This document shows positions 8,711 through 16,366 of a stretch of 44,180 nt of DNA, piece by piece. Under the pieces are notes generated by a model. The model saw nothing but the letters and a program-made list of their open reading frames with translations. It did no database searches and was not told where the DNA came from. The position numbers were made by a program, and so were the translations under genes. The stretch is from positions 1 to 44,180 of the forward strand of contig NZ_JAMDGY010000067.1 in the NCBI RefSeq assembly GCF_028656955.1, written 5' to 3'. The stretch is from Pseudomonas fontis. GTDB taxonomy: Bacteria > Pseudomonadota > Gammaproteobacteria > Pseudomonadales > Pseudomonadaceae. Each line of letters begins with the position of its first letter. The first letter of the stretch is position 1.

Positions 8711-9488
8711 AAAACTTCTGTTGATCGCGACGCTGATCGCCAGCAGCCAGGTATTGGCTGAAGAAACCCCGCCGACGCAACCTGTGGTCGACCCCGATGG
8801 TTTCACCGAGCCGCTCAAGACCCTGAAATTCAACCCGGGCCTGGACCAGCGCGAATTCGAACGCGCGACCCTGACCGCGCTGAATATCTACGACCCGCTG
8901 GAGCCGATGAACCGGCGCATCTACCACTTCAACTACCGCTTCGATCAGTGGGTGTTCCTGCCGGTGGTCAATGGCTACCGCTACATCACCCCGCAATTCG
9001 TGCGCAGTGGCGTGAGCAACTTCTTCAGCAACCTGGGCGATGTGCCGAACCTGCTCAACAGCCTGTTGCAGCTCAAGGGCCAGCGTTCGATGGAGATCAC
9101 CGCGCGCCTGCTGCTCAACACCACCATCGGTGTGGCCGGCCTGTGGGACCCGGCGACCATGATGGGCCTGCCGCACCAGAGCGAAGACTTCGGCCAGACC
9201 CTGGGCTTCTACGGGGTGCCGGAAGGGCCGTACCTGATGCTGCCGATCCTTGGCCCGTCGAACCTGCGTGACACCAGCGGCCTGGTGGTGGATTACAGCG
9301 CCGAGAACTGGATCAACTTCCTCAACGTGGCTGAAGTCAGCAGCAATCACCCGGAGGTCTGGGTGCTGCGGGCGGTCGACAAGCGCTACACGACGAAATT
9401 CCGCTACGGGCAGATGAACTCGCCGTTCGAGTATGAAAAGGTCCGCTACGTGTACACCGAGGCGCGCAAGCTGCAGGTCGCCGAGTAG
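8703..9488 (+). CDS. mlaA: MlaA/VacJ family outer-membrane lipid asymmetry protein
   Basis: This 261-residue protein has a signal peptide (MVKKLLLIATLIASSQVLA, cut before EETPP) and a VacJ/MlaA domain with the hallmark YDPLEPMNRRIYHFN and the SNFFSNLGDVPNLLNSLLQ region. MlaA sits with porins in the outer membrane and removes misplaced phospholipids from the outer leaflet to MlaC. The start is GTG at 8703, preceded by GGAG and overlapping the previous gene's stop. Unlike E. coli MlaA there is no lipobox cysteine, so it should be a non-acylated protein. The rest of the mla system is not in the window. Confidence 0.92.
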   Translation: MVKKLLLIATLIASSQVLAEETPPTQPVVDPDGFTEPLKTLKFNPGLDQREFERATLTALNIYDPLEPMNRRIYHFNYRFDQWVFLPVVNGYRYITPQFVRSGVSNFFSNLGDVPNLLNSLLQLKGQRSMEITARLLLNTTIGVAGLWDPATMMGLPHQSEDFGQTLGFYGVPEGPYLMLPILGPSNLRDTSGLVVDYSAENWINFLNVAEVSSNHPEVWVLRAVDKRYTTKFRYGQMNSPFEYEKVRYVYTEARKLQVAE

Positions 9489-9493
9489 CCGCG

Positions 9494-10657
9494 TCAGGCC
9501 ACCAGCGGCAGGCCGAGGAATCGGCACAGCTGATCGCGCTTGGCCAAGGCATCGCGCCGGCCCAGCTCGATCAGCTCGCTGCAATAGCCGGCTTCGAACA
9601 GCAGGTAGCTGAGCACCCCGGCGCCACTGGTCTTGGTCGCCCCCGGACCACGCAGAAACAAGCGCAACGCCGCCGGCAGCTCACGCCGGTGGCGTGCGGC
9701 GATCTCATCGAGTGGCTGGCTCGGCGCGACCACCAGCACCTCTACCGGCGCCAGCCCAAGGTGGCGTGGCTGCACATCCGAGGGCAGCAAACGGCTCAGG
9801 TGATTGAGCCGCTGCAACAACTCCAGGTCGTCTTCCAGGCTGTCAATGAACGTGCTGTTGAGCAGGTGCCCGCCGATTTGCGCCAGGCTCGGTTGCTGGC
9901 CACTGAAAATGCGCTCGCGCGGATCTCCCGGTGAAGGGCTGTGCGGGTTGCCGCTCACCCCGACCACCAGCACCCGGCTCGCGCCCAGGTGCAGCGCCGG
10001 GCTGATCGGCGCCGACTGGCGCACCGCGCCGTCGCCGTAATATTCATGGCCCAGCTTGATCGGTGCGAACAGCAGTGGAATGGCCGAGCTTGCCAGCAAG
10101 TGCTCGACGCTCAGCTGAGTCGGCAGGCCGATGCGCCGATGGCGCAGCCAGGGGGCGATGGCGCCCTTGCCCTGATAGAACGTCACCGCCTGGCCGGACT
10201 CGTAACCGAAGGCCGTCACTGCCACGGCGCGCAGTTGCTGCTGCTCGATGGCATGGCCGATCCCGCGCAGGTCCAGGTGCTGGTTGAGCAGTTTGCGCAG
10301 GGGGGAGCTGTCAAGCAGGGCCACCGGCACCTGGGAGCCGAGGCCGAGCAGGCTGTGGCCGACGAAGCGGCTGGCCTGGCGGATGACCCCGGGCCAGTCG
10401 CTGCGCAGCACCAGATCGCTGCGAAAGCCTTGCCAGAAGGCAGTGAGGCGGCGAATGGCGTCGGGGAACTGCATCGCGCCGCTGGCCAGGGTGACCGCAT
10501 TGATGGCCCCGGCAGAGGTGCCGACGATGACCGGGAACGGGTTGGCGGCGCCGGGCGGCAGCAGGTCGGCGATCCCCGCCAGCACCCCGACCTGATAGGC
10601 GGCACGGGCGCCACCGCCGGAGAGGATCAGGCCGGTGATCGGGGCTGCTGCTGGCAT
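9494..10657 (-). CDS. Patatin-like phospholipase family protein
   Basis: This 387-residue protein has a patatin domain in the first 220 residues: the glycine-rich oxyanion loop GGGARAAYQ, the nucleophile elbow GTSAG, and the catalytic aspartate in DGAVRQ. No signal peptide is visible, so it is likely cytoplasmic or membrane-associated and hydrolyses phospholipids or acyl esters. An in-frame ATG at 10690 exists, but AGGGAGG six bases before the ATG at 10657 decides the start, and the upstream piece runs into a REP. It is convergent with mlaA, with stops five bases apart. Confidence 0.9.
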   Translation of the reverse strand: MPAAAPITGLILSGGGARAAYQVGVLAGIADLLPPGAANPFPVIVGTSAGAINAVTLASGAMQFPDAIRRLTAFWQGFRSDLVLRSDWPGVIRQASRFVGHSLLGLGSQVPVALLDSSPLRKLLNQHLDLRGIGHAIEQQQLRAVAVTAFGYESGQAVTFYQGKGAIAPWLRHRRIGLPTQLSVEHLLASSAIPLLFAPIKLGHEYYGDGAVRQSAPISPALHLGASRVLVVGVSGNPHSPSPGDPRERIFSGQQPSLAQIGGHLLNSTFIDSLEDDLELLQRLNHLSRLLPSDVQPRHLGLAPVEVLVVAPSQPLDEIAARHRRELPAALRLFLRGPGATKTSGAGVLSYLLFEAGYCSELIELGRRDALAKRDQLCRFLGLPLVA

Positions 10658-10689
10658 TGCGGTCCTCCCTGGATGTTGTGGTGAATTCA

Positions 10690-10763
10690 TCGCGGGACGA
10701 GCCCGTTCCCACAGTGGTGTGGTGGATGCCCTACCCTGTGGGAGCCGGCCTTGCCGACGATGG
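10690..10763. repeat. REP pair of mixed type
   Basis: The left half is GCGGGACGAGCCCGTTCCCACA (10692-10713 region, the GCGGG-class) and the right half is the inverted GTGGGAGCCGGCCTTGCC class. The two classes meet head to head between the patatin gene and lpxL. Confidence 0.75.
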
Positions 10764-10768
10764 CTTCC

Positions 10769-11698
10769 CTACCTCTTTTCGTACAGCCGCGGCGCCCCCG
10801 GCGGGCGCGACTTGAAGCGTCGATGCGCCCACAGGTACTGCGCCGGGCACTCGCGCAAGGCGCTCTCGATCCAGCGGTTGATCCGCAGGCAATCGGCCTC
10901 TTCGCTCTCCCCGGGGAAGTCCGCCAGCGGCGCATGGATCACCAGCCGATAGCCGCTGCCATCGGCCAGGCGCTCCTGGGTGAACGGAATCACCCGCGCC
11001 TTGCCCAGGCGGGCAAACTTGGTGGTCGCAGTCACCGTCGCCGCCTCGATGCCGAACAACGGCACGAACAGGCTCTGCTTGGCGCCGTAGTCCTGGTCCG
11101 GTGCATACCAGATCGCCCGGCCGGCACGCAGCAACTTGAGCATCCCGCGCACATCCTCGCGCTCGACCGCCAGCGAGTCCAGGTTGTGCCGCTCACGGCC
11201 CTGGCGCTGAATGAAGTCGAATACCGGGTTCTTGTGCTCGCGGTACATGCCGTCGATGGTGTGCTTCTGCCCCAGCAGCGCGGCACCGATCTCCAGCGTG
11301 GTGAAATGCAGGGCCATGAGGATGGCTCCCTGGCCATCACGCTGCGCCGCCTGCAGGTGCTCCAGCCCTTCGATGTGCGCAAGGCGCGCCAATCGAGCCT
11401 TTGGCCACCACCAGCTCATGGCCATTTCGAAGAAGGCGATGCCGGTGGAAGCGAAATTTTCCTTGAGCAGGCGCTTGCGTTCGACGGACGGTAATTCAGG
11501 GAAGCACAGCTCCAGGTTGCGCGCCGCGATATAGCGGCGTTCGCCCGCCACGCAGTACATGAGCGCACCCAAAGCCCGGCCGACAACCAGCAAAACCCGG
11601 TACGGCAGCTGCACGATCAGCCACAACAGGCCCAGCCCCAGCCACAGCGGCCAGAAACGTGGGTGCAGAAAATAAGGACGAAAACGCGGGCGATCCAT
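10769..11698 (-). CDS. lpxL: Lipid A biosynthesis lauroyl acyltransferase family
   Basis: This 309-residue inner-membrane acyltransferase of the LpxL/HtrB family adds a secondary acyl chain to the lipid A precursor. It has an N-terminal membrane anchor (residues 16-40), the HX4E catalytic motif as HFTTLE (about residues 150-155), and the conserved DQDYG and VPLFG segments. LpxL-type enzymes use acyl-ACP. It is divergent from minC across a 120-base gap. Which paralogue (LpxL1 or LpxL2) cannot be settled by eye. Confidence 0.9.
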   Translation of the reverse strand: MDRPRFRPYFLHPRFWPLWLGLGLLWLIVQLPYRVLLVVGRALGALMYCVAGERRYIAARNLELCFPELPSVERKRLLKENFASTGIAFFEMAMSWWWPKARLARLAHIEGLEHLQAAQRDGQGAILMALHFTTLEIGAALLGQKHTIDGMYREHKNPVFDFIQRQGRERHNLDSLAVEREDVRGMLKLLRAGRAIWYAPDQDYGAKQSLFVPLFGIEAATVTATTKFARLGKARVIPFTQERLADGSGYRLVIHAPLADFPGESEEADCLRINRWIESALRECPAQYLWAHRRFKSRPPGAPRLYEKR

Positions 11699-11818
11699 TC
11701 AAGATTCCGAAAAGACGATGGCCGCGCATTCTACAACGGTTCGGTGCGGGTTGCGGCTAACCGGCGTTCTCGTTATAAGTCTGGGCACTTTTTCGTAACA
11801 AGCCGCCCTATGCAGACC

Positions 11819-12571
11819 ATGAGCCAAACCCAGACGCCAGACCAAGAACCCGTGTTCCAGCTCAAGGGCAGCATGCTCGCCATTACCGTGCTCGAACTTG
11901 CGCAGAACAACCTCGAGGGCCTCGACCGCCAGCTGGCGGCCAAGGTGGCCCAGGCGCCGAACTTCTTCAGCAACACCCCGCTGGTGTTGGCCCTGGACAA
12001 GCTCCCGGCAGGTTCTGGCGCGGTCGATCTGCCCGGCCTGATGCGCGTCTGCCGCCATCACGGCCTGCGTACCCTGGCGATTCGCGCCAGCCGTATCGAG
12101 GACATCGCGGCCGCCATCGCCATCGACCTGCCGGTGCTGCCACCGTCCGGCGCCCGCGAGCGGCCGCTCGAGCCCGAGCCGGAAGTGAAGAAGCCCGAGC
12201 CTGCGCCCGCCCCGCCGCCAGCCCCGGCAGAACCTGCGATCAAGCCGACCAAAATCATCACCACCCCTGTACGCGGCGGCCAGCAGATCTATGCTCAGGG
12301 CGGCGACCTGGTAGTGATCGCCTCGGTCAGCCCGGGTGCGGAACTTCTTGCCGATGGCAATATCCATGTGTACGGCGCCATGCGCGGCCGAGCGCTGGCC
12401 GGCATCAAGGGCAATACCCGCGCGCGGATCTTCTGCCAGCAGATGACCGCTGAGCTGGTGTCGATTGCCGGGCAATACAAGGTGTCTGAAGATCTGCGTC
12501 GCGATCCGTTGTGGGGGGCCGGGGTACAGGTCAGCCTGTCCGGTGACGTGTTGAACATCACACGCCTTTAA
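11819..12571 (+). CDS. minC: Septum site-determining protein MinC
   Basis: MinC inhibits FtsZ polymerisation away from midcell when recruited to the membrane by MinD. The product (250 residues) has the N-terminal FtsZ-inhibiting domain (FQLKGSMLAITVLEL), a long Pro/Glu-rich linker (about residues 118-145), and the C-terminal beta-helix domain that binds MinD (RGGQQIYAQGGDLVVIASVSPGAELLADGNIHVYG and GNTRARIFC; quoted only as landmarks). The start is uncertain: ATG codons at 11810 and 11819 both lack a clear ribosome site. I chose 11819 because it begins the family-like MSQT. Confidence 0.93.
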   Translation: MSQTQTPDQEPVFQLKGSMLAITVLELAQNNLEGLDRQLAAKVAQAPNFFSNTPLVLALDKLPAGSGAVDLPGLMRVCRHHGLRTLAIRASRIEDIAAAIAIDLPVLPPSGARERPLEPEPEVKKPEPAPAPPPAPAEPAIKPTKIITTPVRGGQQIYAQGGDLVVIASVSPGAELLADGNIHVYGAMRGRALAGIKGNTRARIFCQQMTAELVSIAGQYKVSEDLRRDPLWGAGVQVSLSGDVLNITRL

Positions 12572-12631
12572 CGGATACTGCCGCCATTTTCCGCGCAACT
12601 TTTCCATATGTTGCCGTTTTTGTATTTTTTG

Positions 12632-12649
12632 GGACGTTACGTCCTTTTT
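12632..12649 (+). terminator. Terminator-like hairpin between minC and minD
   Basis: GGACG-TTA-CGTCC (12632-12644) is followed by TTTTTCTTT. The five-pair stem is short, so it would be a weak terminator or attenuator inside the min operon. Confidence 0.4.
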
Positions 12650-12667
12650 CTTTAGGGGTGATACACC

Positions 12668-13480
12668 TTGGCCAAGATTCTCGTGGTTACATCCGGCAAG
12701 GGTGGTGTGGGTAAGACCACCACCAGCGCCGCTATCGGTACCGGCCTCGCACTGCGTGGCCACAAGACGGTGATCGTCGACTTCGACGTCGGCCTGCGTA
12801 ACCTCGACCTGATCATGGGTTGCGAGCGTCGCGTGGTGTACGACTTCGTCAACGTGGTCAACGGCGAAGCCAACCTGCAGCAAGCCCTGATCAAGGACAA
12901 GCGCCTCGAGAACCTGTACGTGCTGGCCGCCAGCCAGACCCGTGACAAGGATGCGCTGACCCAGGAAGGCGTCGAGAAAGTCCTGATGGAGCTCAAGGAG
13001 CAGTTCGAGTTCGTCGTCTGCGACTCCCCGGCCGGTATCGAGAAAGGTGCCCACCTGGCGATGTACTTCGCCGACGAAGCCATCGTCGTGACCAACCCGG
13101 AAGTGTCTTCGGTACGTGACTCGGACCGCATGCTCGGCCTGCTGGCCAGCAAATCGCGTCGCGCCGAGAACCAGCAGGACCCGATCAAGGAGCACCTGCT
13201 GATCACCCGCTACAACCCGGAGCGTGTCAGCCAGGGCGAAATGCTCGGCGTTGAAGACGTCAAGGAAATCCTCTCGGTCGCCCTGCTCGGCGTGATCCCG
13301 GAATCCCAGGCGGTGCTCAAGGCCTCCAACCAGGGCGTGCCGGTGATTCTTGACGACCAGAGCGATGCCGGCCAGGCGTACAGCGACACCGTCGACCGCC
13401 TGCTGGGTAAAAATGTGGAACACCGGTTCCTTGATGTACAGAAGAAGGGATTCTTCGAGCGCCTGTTTGGAGGCAAGTAA
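12668..13480 (+). CDS. minD: Septum site-determining ATPase MinD
   Basis: This 270-residue ParA/MinD-family ATPase has the deviant Walker A GKGGVGKTT at residues 10-18, and an amphipathic C-terminus (GFFERLFGGK) that serves as the membrane-targeting sequence. MinD recruits MinC to the membrane and is released by MinE. The start is TTG at 12668: it gives the family's MAKILVVTSGKGG, is preceded by AGGGG, and has no ATG or GTG alternative in frame nearby. minE follows after three bases. Confidence 0.97.
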   Translation: MAKILVVTSGKGGVGKTTTSAAIGTGLALRGHKTVIVDFDVGLRNLDLIMGCERRVVYDFVNVVNGEANLQQALIKDKRLENLYVLAASQTRDKDALTQEGVEKVLMELKEQFEFVVCDSPAGIEKGAHLAMYFADEAIVVTNPEVSSVRDSDRMLGLLASKSRRAENQQDPIKEHLLITRYNPERVSQGEMLGVEDVKEILSVALLGVIPESQAVLKASNQGVPVILDDQSDAGQAYSDTVDRLLGKNVEHRFLDVQKKGFFERLFGGK

Positions 13481-13483
13481 AAA

Positions 13484-13738
13484 ATGAACCTTTTTGACTT
13501 CTTTCGTGCCAGCAAAAAAGTAAGCACCGCCTCGGTCGCGAAAGAGCGTCTACAGATCATCGTGGCGCACGAGCGCGGTCAGCGCAGTACCCCTGACTAC
13601 CTGCCAGCCTTGCAGAAGGAACTGGTGGAAGTGATCCGCAAGTACGTGAACATCGGCTCTGATGATGTGCATGTGGCTTTGGAGAATCAGGGCAGCTGCT
13701 CGATCCTGGAACTGAACATCACCCTGCCCGATCGTTGA
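13484..13738 (+). CDS. minE: Cell division topological specificity factor MinE
   Basis: This 84-residue protein has the usual length and layout: an N-terminal amphipathic membrane/MinD-binding segment (MNLFDFFRASKK), the anti-MinCD helix region with AKERLQIIVAHER, and the C-terminal dimerisation domain. It stimulates the MinD ATPase and sets up pole-to-pole oscillation. It lies three bases after minD, with GGAGG within the minD end as ribosome site. Confidence 0.96.
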   Translation: MNLFDFFRASKKVSTASVAKERLQIIVAHERGQRSTPDYLPALQKELVEVIRKYVNIGSDDVHVALENQGSCSILELNITLPDR

Positions 13739-13834
13739 TCGGCGCCTTCGGGTAACCAGCCACGGCGGCGGCCGGGCCTGGGCTCCATGAGCCTGGGTCC
13801 GACCGTCGCCGTTGGCGTTTGCAGAGAGCACGCA

Positions 13835-14470
13835 ATGCCGCTGTCCAATGTTCGCATCCTGCATGAGGATGCTGCTGTCCTGGTGGTCAACAAGCCCACC
13901 CTGTTGCTGTCCGTTCCTGGCCGTGCCGAGGACAACAAGGACTGCCTGATCACCCGCCTGCAGGAAAACGGTTACCCCGATGCCCTGATCGTCCATCGCC
14001 TGGACTGGGAAACCTCGGGGATCATCCTGCTGGCGCGCGATGCCGACAGTCATCGCGAGCTGTCGCGCCAGTTCCATGACCGCGAAACCGAAAAGGCCTA
14101 CACCGCCTTGTGCTGGGGCCAGCCGGAGCTGGACAGTGGCAGCATCAACCTGCCGCTGCGCTACGACCCGCCGACCAAGCCACGGCATGTGGTGGACCAT
14201 GAGCTGGGCAAGCATGCCATGACGTTCTGGCGCATCGTCGAGCGTTGTGGCGATTACTGCCGGGTCGAGCTGACGCCGATTACCGGGCGTTCGCACCAGT
14301 TACGCGTGCACATGCTGTCGATCGGCCACCCGCTGCTGGGGGATGGCTTGTACGCCCACCCCGAGGCGCTGGCGGCCTACGAGCGGCTGTGCCTGCATGC
14401 CAGCATGCTGAGCTTTACCCACCCGGTGAGCAAAGAGCGGATGCGCTTCGAGTGCCCGGCGCCGTTCTGA
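13835..14470 (+). CDS. rluA: Dual-specificity rRNA/tRNA pseudouridine synthase RluA
   Basis: This 211-residue enzyme lacks the S4 domain, as RluA does. It carries the catalytic motif HRLDWETSG with Asp57 and the RluA-like segments KPTLLLSVPGR, KAYTALCWG and PITGRSHQLRVHML. RluA isomerises U746 of 23S rRNA and U32 of several tRNAs; this specificity is inferred from overall resemblance to E. coli RluA. The ATG at 13835 follows an AGAGAG ribosome site; an in-frame ATG at 13787 would add 16 residues with no family match. Confidence 0.88.
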   Translation: MPLSNVRILHEDAAVLVVNKPTLLLSVPGRAEDNKDCLITRLQENGYPDALIVHRLDWETSGIILLARDADSHRELSRQFHDRETEKAYTALCWGQPELDSGSINLPLRYDPPTKPRHVVDHELGKHAMTFWRIVERCGDYCRVELTPITGRSHQLRVHMLSIGHPLLGDGLYAHPEALAAYERLCLHASMLSFTHPVSKERMRFECPAPF

Positions 14471-14489
14471 TAGACCGCGTAGGATTTTT

Positions 14490-14552
14490 CGCCGGCAAGG
14501 CCGGCTCCCACAGGGTTTTCTTCAGCCTTTGTGGGAGCCGGCCTTGCCGGCG
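14490..14552. repeat. REP pair (inverted, complete)
   Basis: CGCCGGCAAGGCCGGC followed by TCCCACAGG, then after 14 bases the exact inverse ending TTGCCGGCG. Both copies are intact and the pair can fold into one long hairpin, which may act as the rluA transcript end. Confidence 0.92.
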
Positions 14553-14616
14553 AGAGTGCCAACGCAAATCCCCAAGCAATACGTTAAACTCGCGCCACTG
14601 CTGTCTGGAGTGACTT

Positions 14617-15906
14617 ATGCGCGATGCTCTGAATCAAGGCCTGATTGACTTCCTCAAGGCCTCCCCTACGCCGTTCCACGCCACCGCTGCCATGGCCCAA
14701 CGCCTTGAAGCCGCCGGTTACCAGCGCCTGGACGAACGCGACAGCTGGGCCACCGTGGCCGGCGGTCGCTACTACCTGACCCGCAACGACTCCTCGATCA
14801 TCGCCATCAAGCTCGGCAAGCACTCGCCGCTGCTCGACGGCATCCGCCTGGTCGGCGCCCACACCGACAGCCCATGCCTGCGGGTCAAGCCGCAGCCCGA
14901 GCTGCAACGCCTGGGCTTCTGGCAACTGGGCGTCGAAGTCTACGGCGGCGCCCTGCTCGCGCCGTGGTTCGACCGCGACCTGTCGCTGGCCGGGCGGGTC
15001 ACCTTCCGCCGCGACGGCAAGGTCGAAAGCCAGCTGATCGACTTCAAGCTGCCGATTGCGGTGATCCCCAACCTGGCGATCCACCTGAACCGTACCGCCA
15101 ACGAAGGCTGGGCGATCAACCCGCAGAACGAACTGCCGCCGATCCTGGCGCAGTTCGCCGGTGACGAGCGCGTGGACTTCCGCGCCGTGCTCACCGAGCA
15201 ACTGGCCCGCGAGCACGGCCTGAACGCCGATGTAGTGCTCGACTACGAGCTGAGCTTCTACGACACCCAGGACGCTGCAGTGGTCGGCCTCAATGGCGAC
15301 TTCATCGCCGGTGCGCGCCTGGACAATCTGCTGTCCTGCTATGCCGGCCTGCAAGCCTTGTTCGCCGCCGACAGTGATGAGACCTGCGTGCTGGTGGCGA
15401 ACGACCACGAGGAAGTGGGTTCCTGCTCGGCCTGTGGTGCCGACGGCCCGATGCTCGAGCAAACCCTGCGCCGCCTGCTGCCGGAGGGCGATGATTTCGT
15501 CCGTACGATCCAGCGTTCGTTGCTGGTTTCGGCCGACAACGCCCATGGCGTGCACCCCAACTATGCCGACAAGCATGACGGCAACCACGGGCCCAAGCTC
15601 AATGCCGGGCCGGTGATCAAGGTCAACAACAACCAGCGCTACGCCACCAACAGCGAAACTGCCGGGTTCTTCCGCCATCTGTGCATGGCTGAAGAAGTGC
15701 CGGTGCAAAGCTTCGTGGTGCGCAGTGACATGGGCTGTGGCTCGACCATCGGCCCGATCACTGCCAGCCACCTGGGTGTGCGTACCGTGGATATCGGCCT
15801 GCCGACCTTTGCCATGCACTCGATCCGCGAGCTGTGCGGCAGCCAGGACCTGGCACACCTGGTGAAGGTGTTGACGGCGTTCTATCGCAGCCGCGACCTG
15901 CCGTAA
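14617..15906 (+). CDS. apeB: M18 family aspartyl aminopeptidase ApeB
   Basis: This 429-residue dinuclear zinc aminopeptidase of the M18 family should remove N-terminal acidic residues from peptides in the cytoplasm. Metal and catalytic motifs are in place: GAHTDSP (His82, Asp84), GARLDNL for the bridging aspartate, NDHEEVGS for the glutamate pair, and HSIRELCG with the late histidine. The length is typical of bacterial M18 enzymes. The ATG at 14617 has TGGAG seven bases upstream. Confidence 0.93.
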   Translation: MRDALNQGLIDFLKASPTPFHATAAMAQRLEAAGYQRLDERDSWATVAGGRYYLTRNDSSIIAIKLGKHSPLLDGIRLVGAHTDSPCLRVKPQPELQRLGFWQLGVEVYGGALLAPWFDRDLSLAGRVTFRRDGKVESQLIDFKLPIAVIPNLAIHLNRTANEGWAINPQNELPPILAQFAGDERVDFRAVLTEQLAREHGLNADVVLDYELSFYDTQDAAVVGLNGDFIAGARLDNLLSCYAGLQALFAADSDETCVLVANDHEEVGSCSACGADGPMLEQTLRRLLPEGDDFVRTIQRSLLVSADNAHGVHPNYADKHDGNHGPKLNAGPVIKVNNNQRYATNSETAGFFRHLCMAEEVPVQSFVVRSDMGCGSTIGPITASHLGVRTVDIGLPTFAMHSIRELCGSQDLAHLVKVLTAFYRSRDLP

Positions 15907-15933
15907 GCAGGAAGCAACCCAGGCAAAAATCTC

Positions 15934-16028
15934 TGTGGGAGCCGGCCTTGCCGGCGATGAGGCCCTTGCAGGTAGTAGAGACTTGCAACGGTGGTGCGAG
16001 CAATCGCCAGCAAGGCTGGCTCCCACAG
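15934..16028. repeat. REP pair (inverted, spaced)
   Basis: GTGGGAGCCGGCCTTGCC at 15935 and the inverse copy ending GGCTGGCTCCCACAG at 16028, separated by about 45 bases, follow apeB. The right copy has diverged (CCAGCAAGGCTGG). Confidence 0.85.
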
Positions 16029-16154
16029 GAACAGGCCGCTGGGCTGAAGGGTGAGTCATAAGCCACAGCCCCCCGCTGACCTCAATCAACCCCCTCCCCG
16101 CCAATCCGTCCTATGCTTGGCTCAACGACTCCAAGCAGACCAAGGACCTTGCGC

Positions 16155-16319
16155 ATGTCTGAGTTTCAACTGATGTTCCTCCCGGTGCTCGCCGGCCTGA
16201 TCATGCTCACCGTCGGCTTCTCCATGCGCGACCGCAACTCCGGCGTGCTGATGATGTGGATCGGCATGCTCGGCATCCTCGGCATCATGGTCTGGAAGAT
16301 CCTCGAGAAACTGGCCTGA
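16155..16319 (+). CDS. Small two-helix membrane protein
   Basis: This 54-residue protein has two hydrophobic helices (about 5-23 and 30-50) joined by the charged turn SMRDRNSG. I do not recognise a named family. The ATG at 16155 is preceded by AAGGA; a longer reading from 16113 would add 14 polar residues and lacks a ribosome site. It lies 47 bases before the channel gene and might be co-transcribed with it. Confidence 0.7.
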   Translation: MSEFQLMFLPVLAGLIMLTVGFSMRDRNSGVLMMWIGMLGILGIMVWKILEKLA

Positions 16320-16366
16320 CAAATGCTCTACACTCGGGCGACTGATTGTTCGAGGTTGATTGTCCG

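Noticed and set aside
11699..13423. Long minus-strand frame (574 codons) opposite minC and minD
   Set aside because: It runs antisense to two well-supported genes and shows no family features.
14584..16104. Minus-strand frame (506 codons) opposite apeB and crossing a REP
   Set aside because: Antisense to a complete peptidase and running through REP sequence at both ends.
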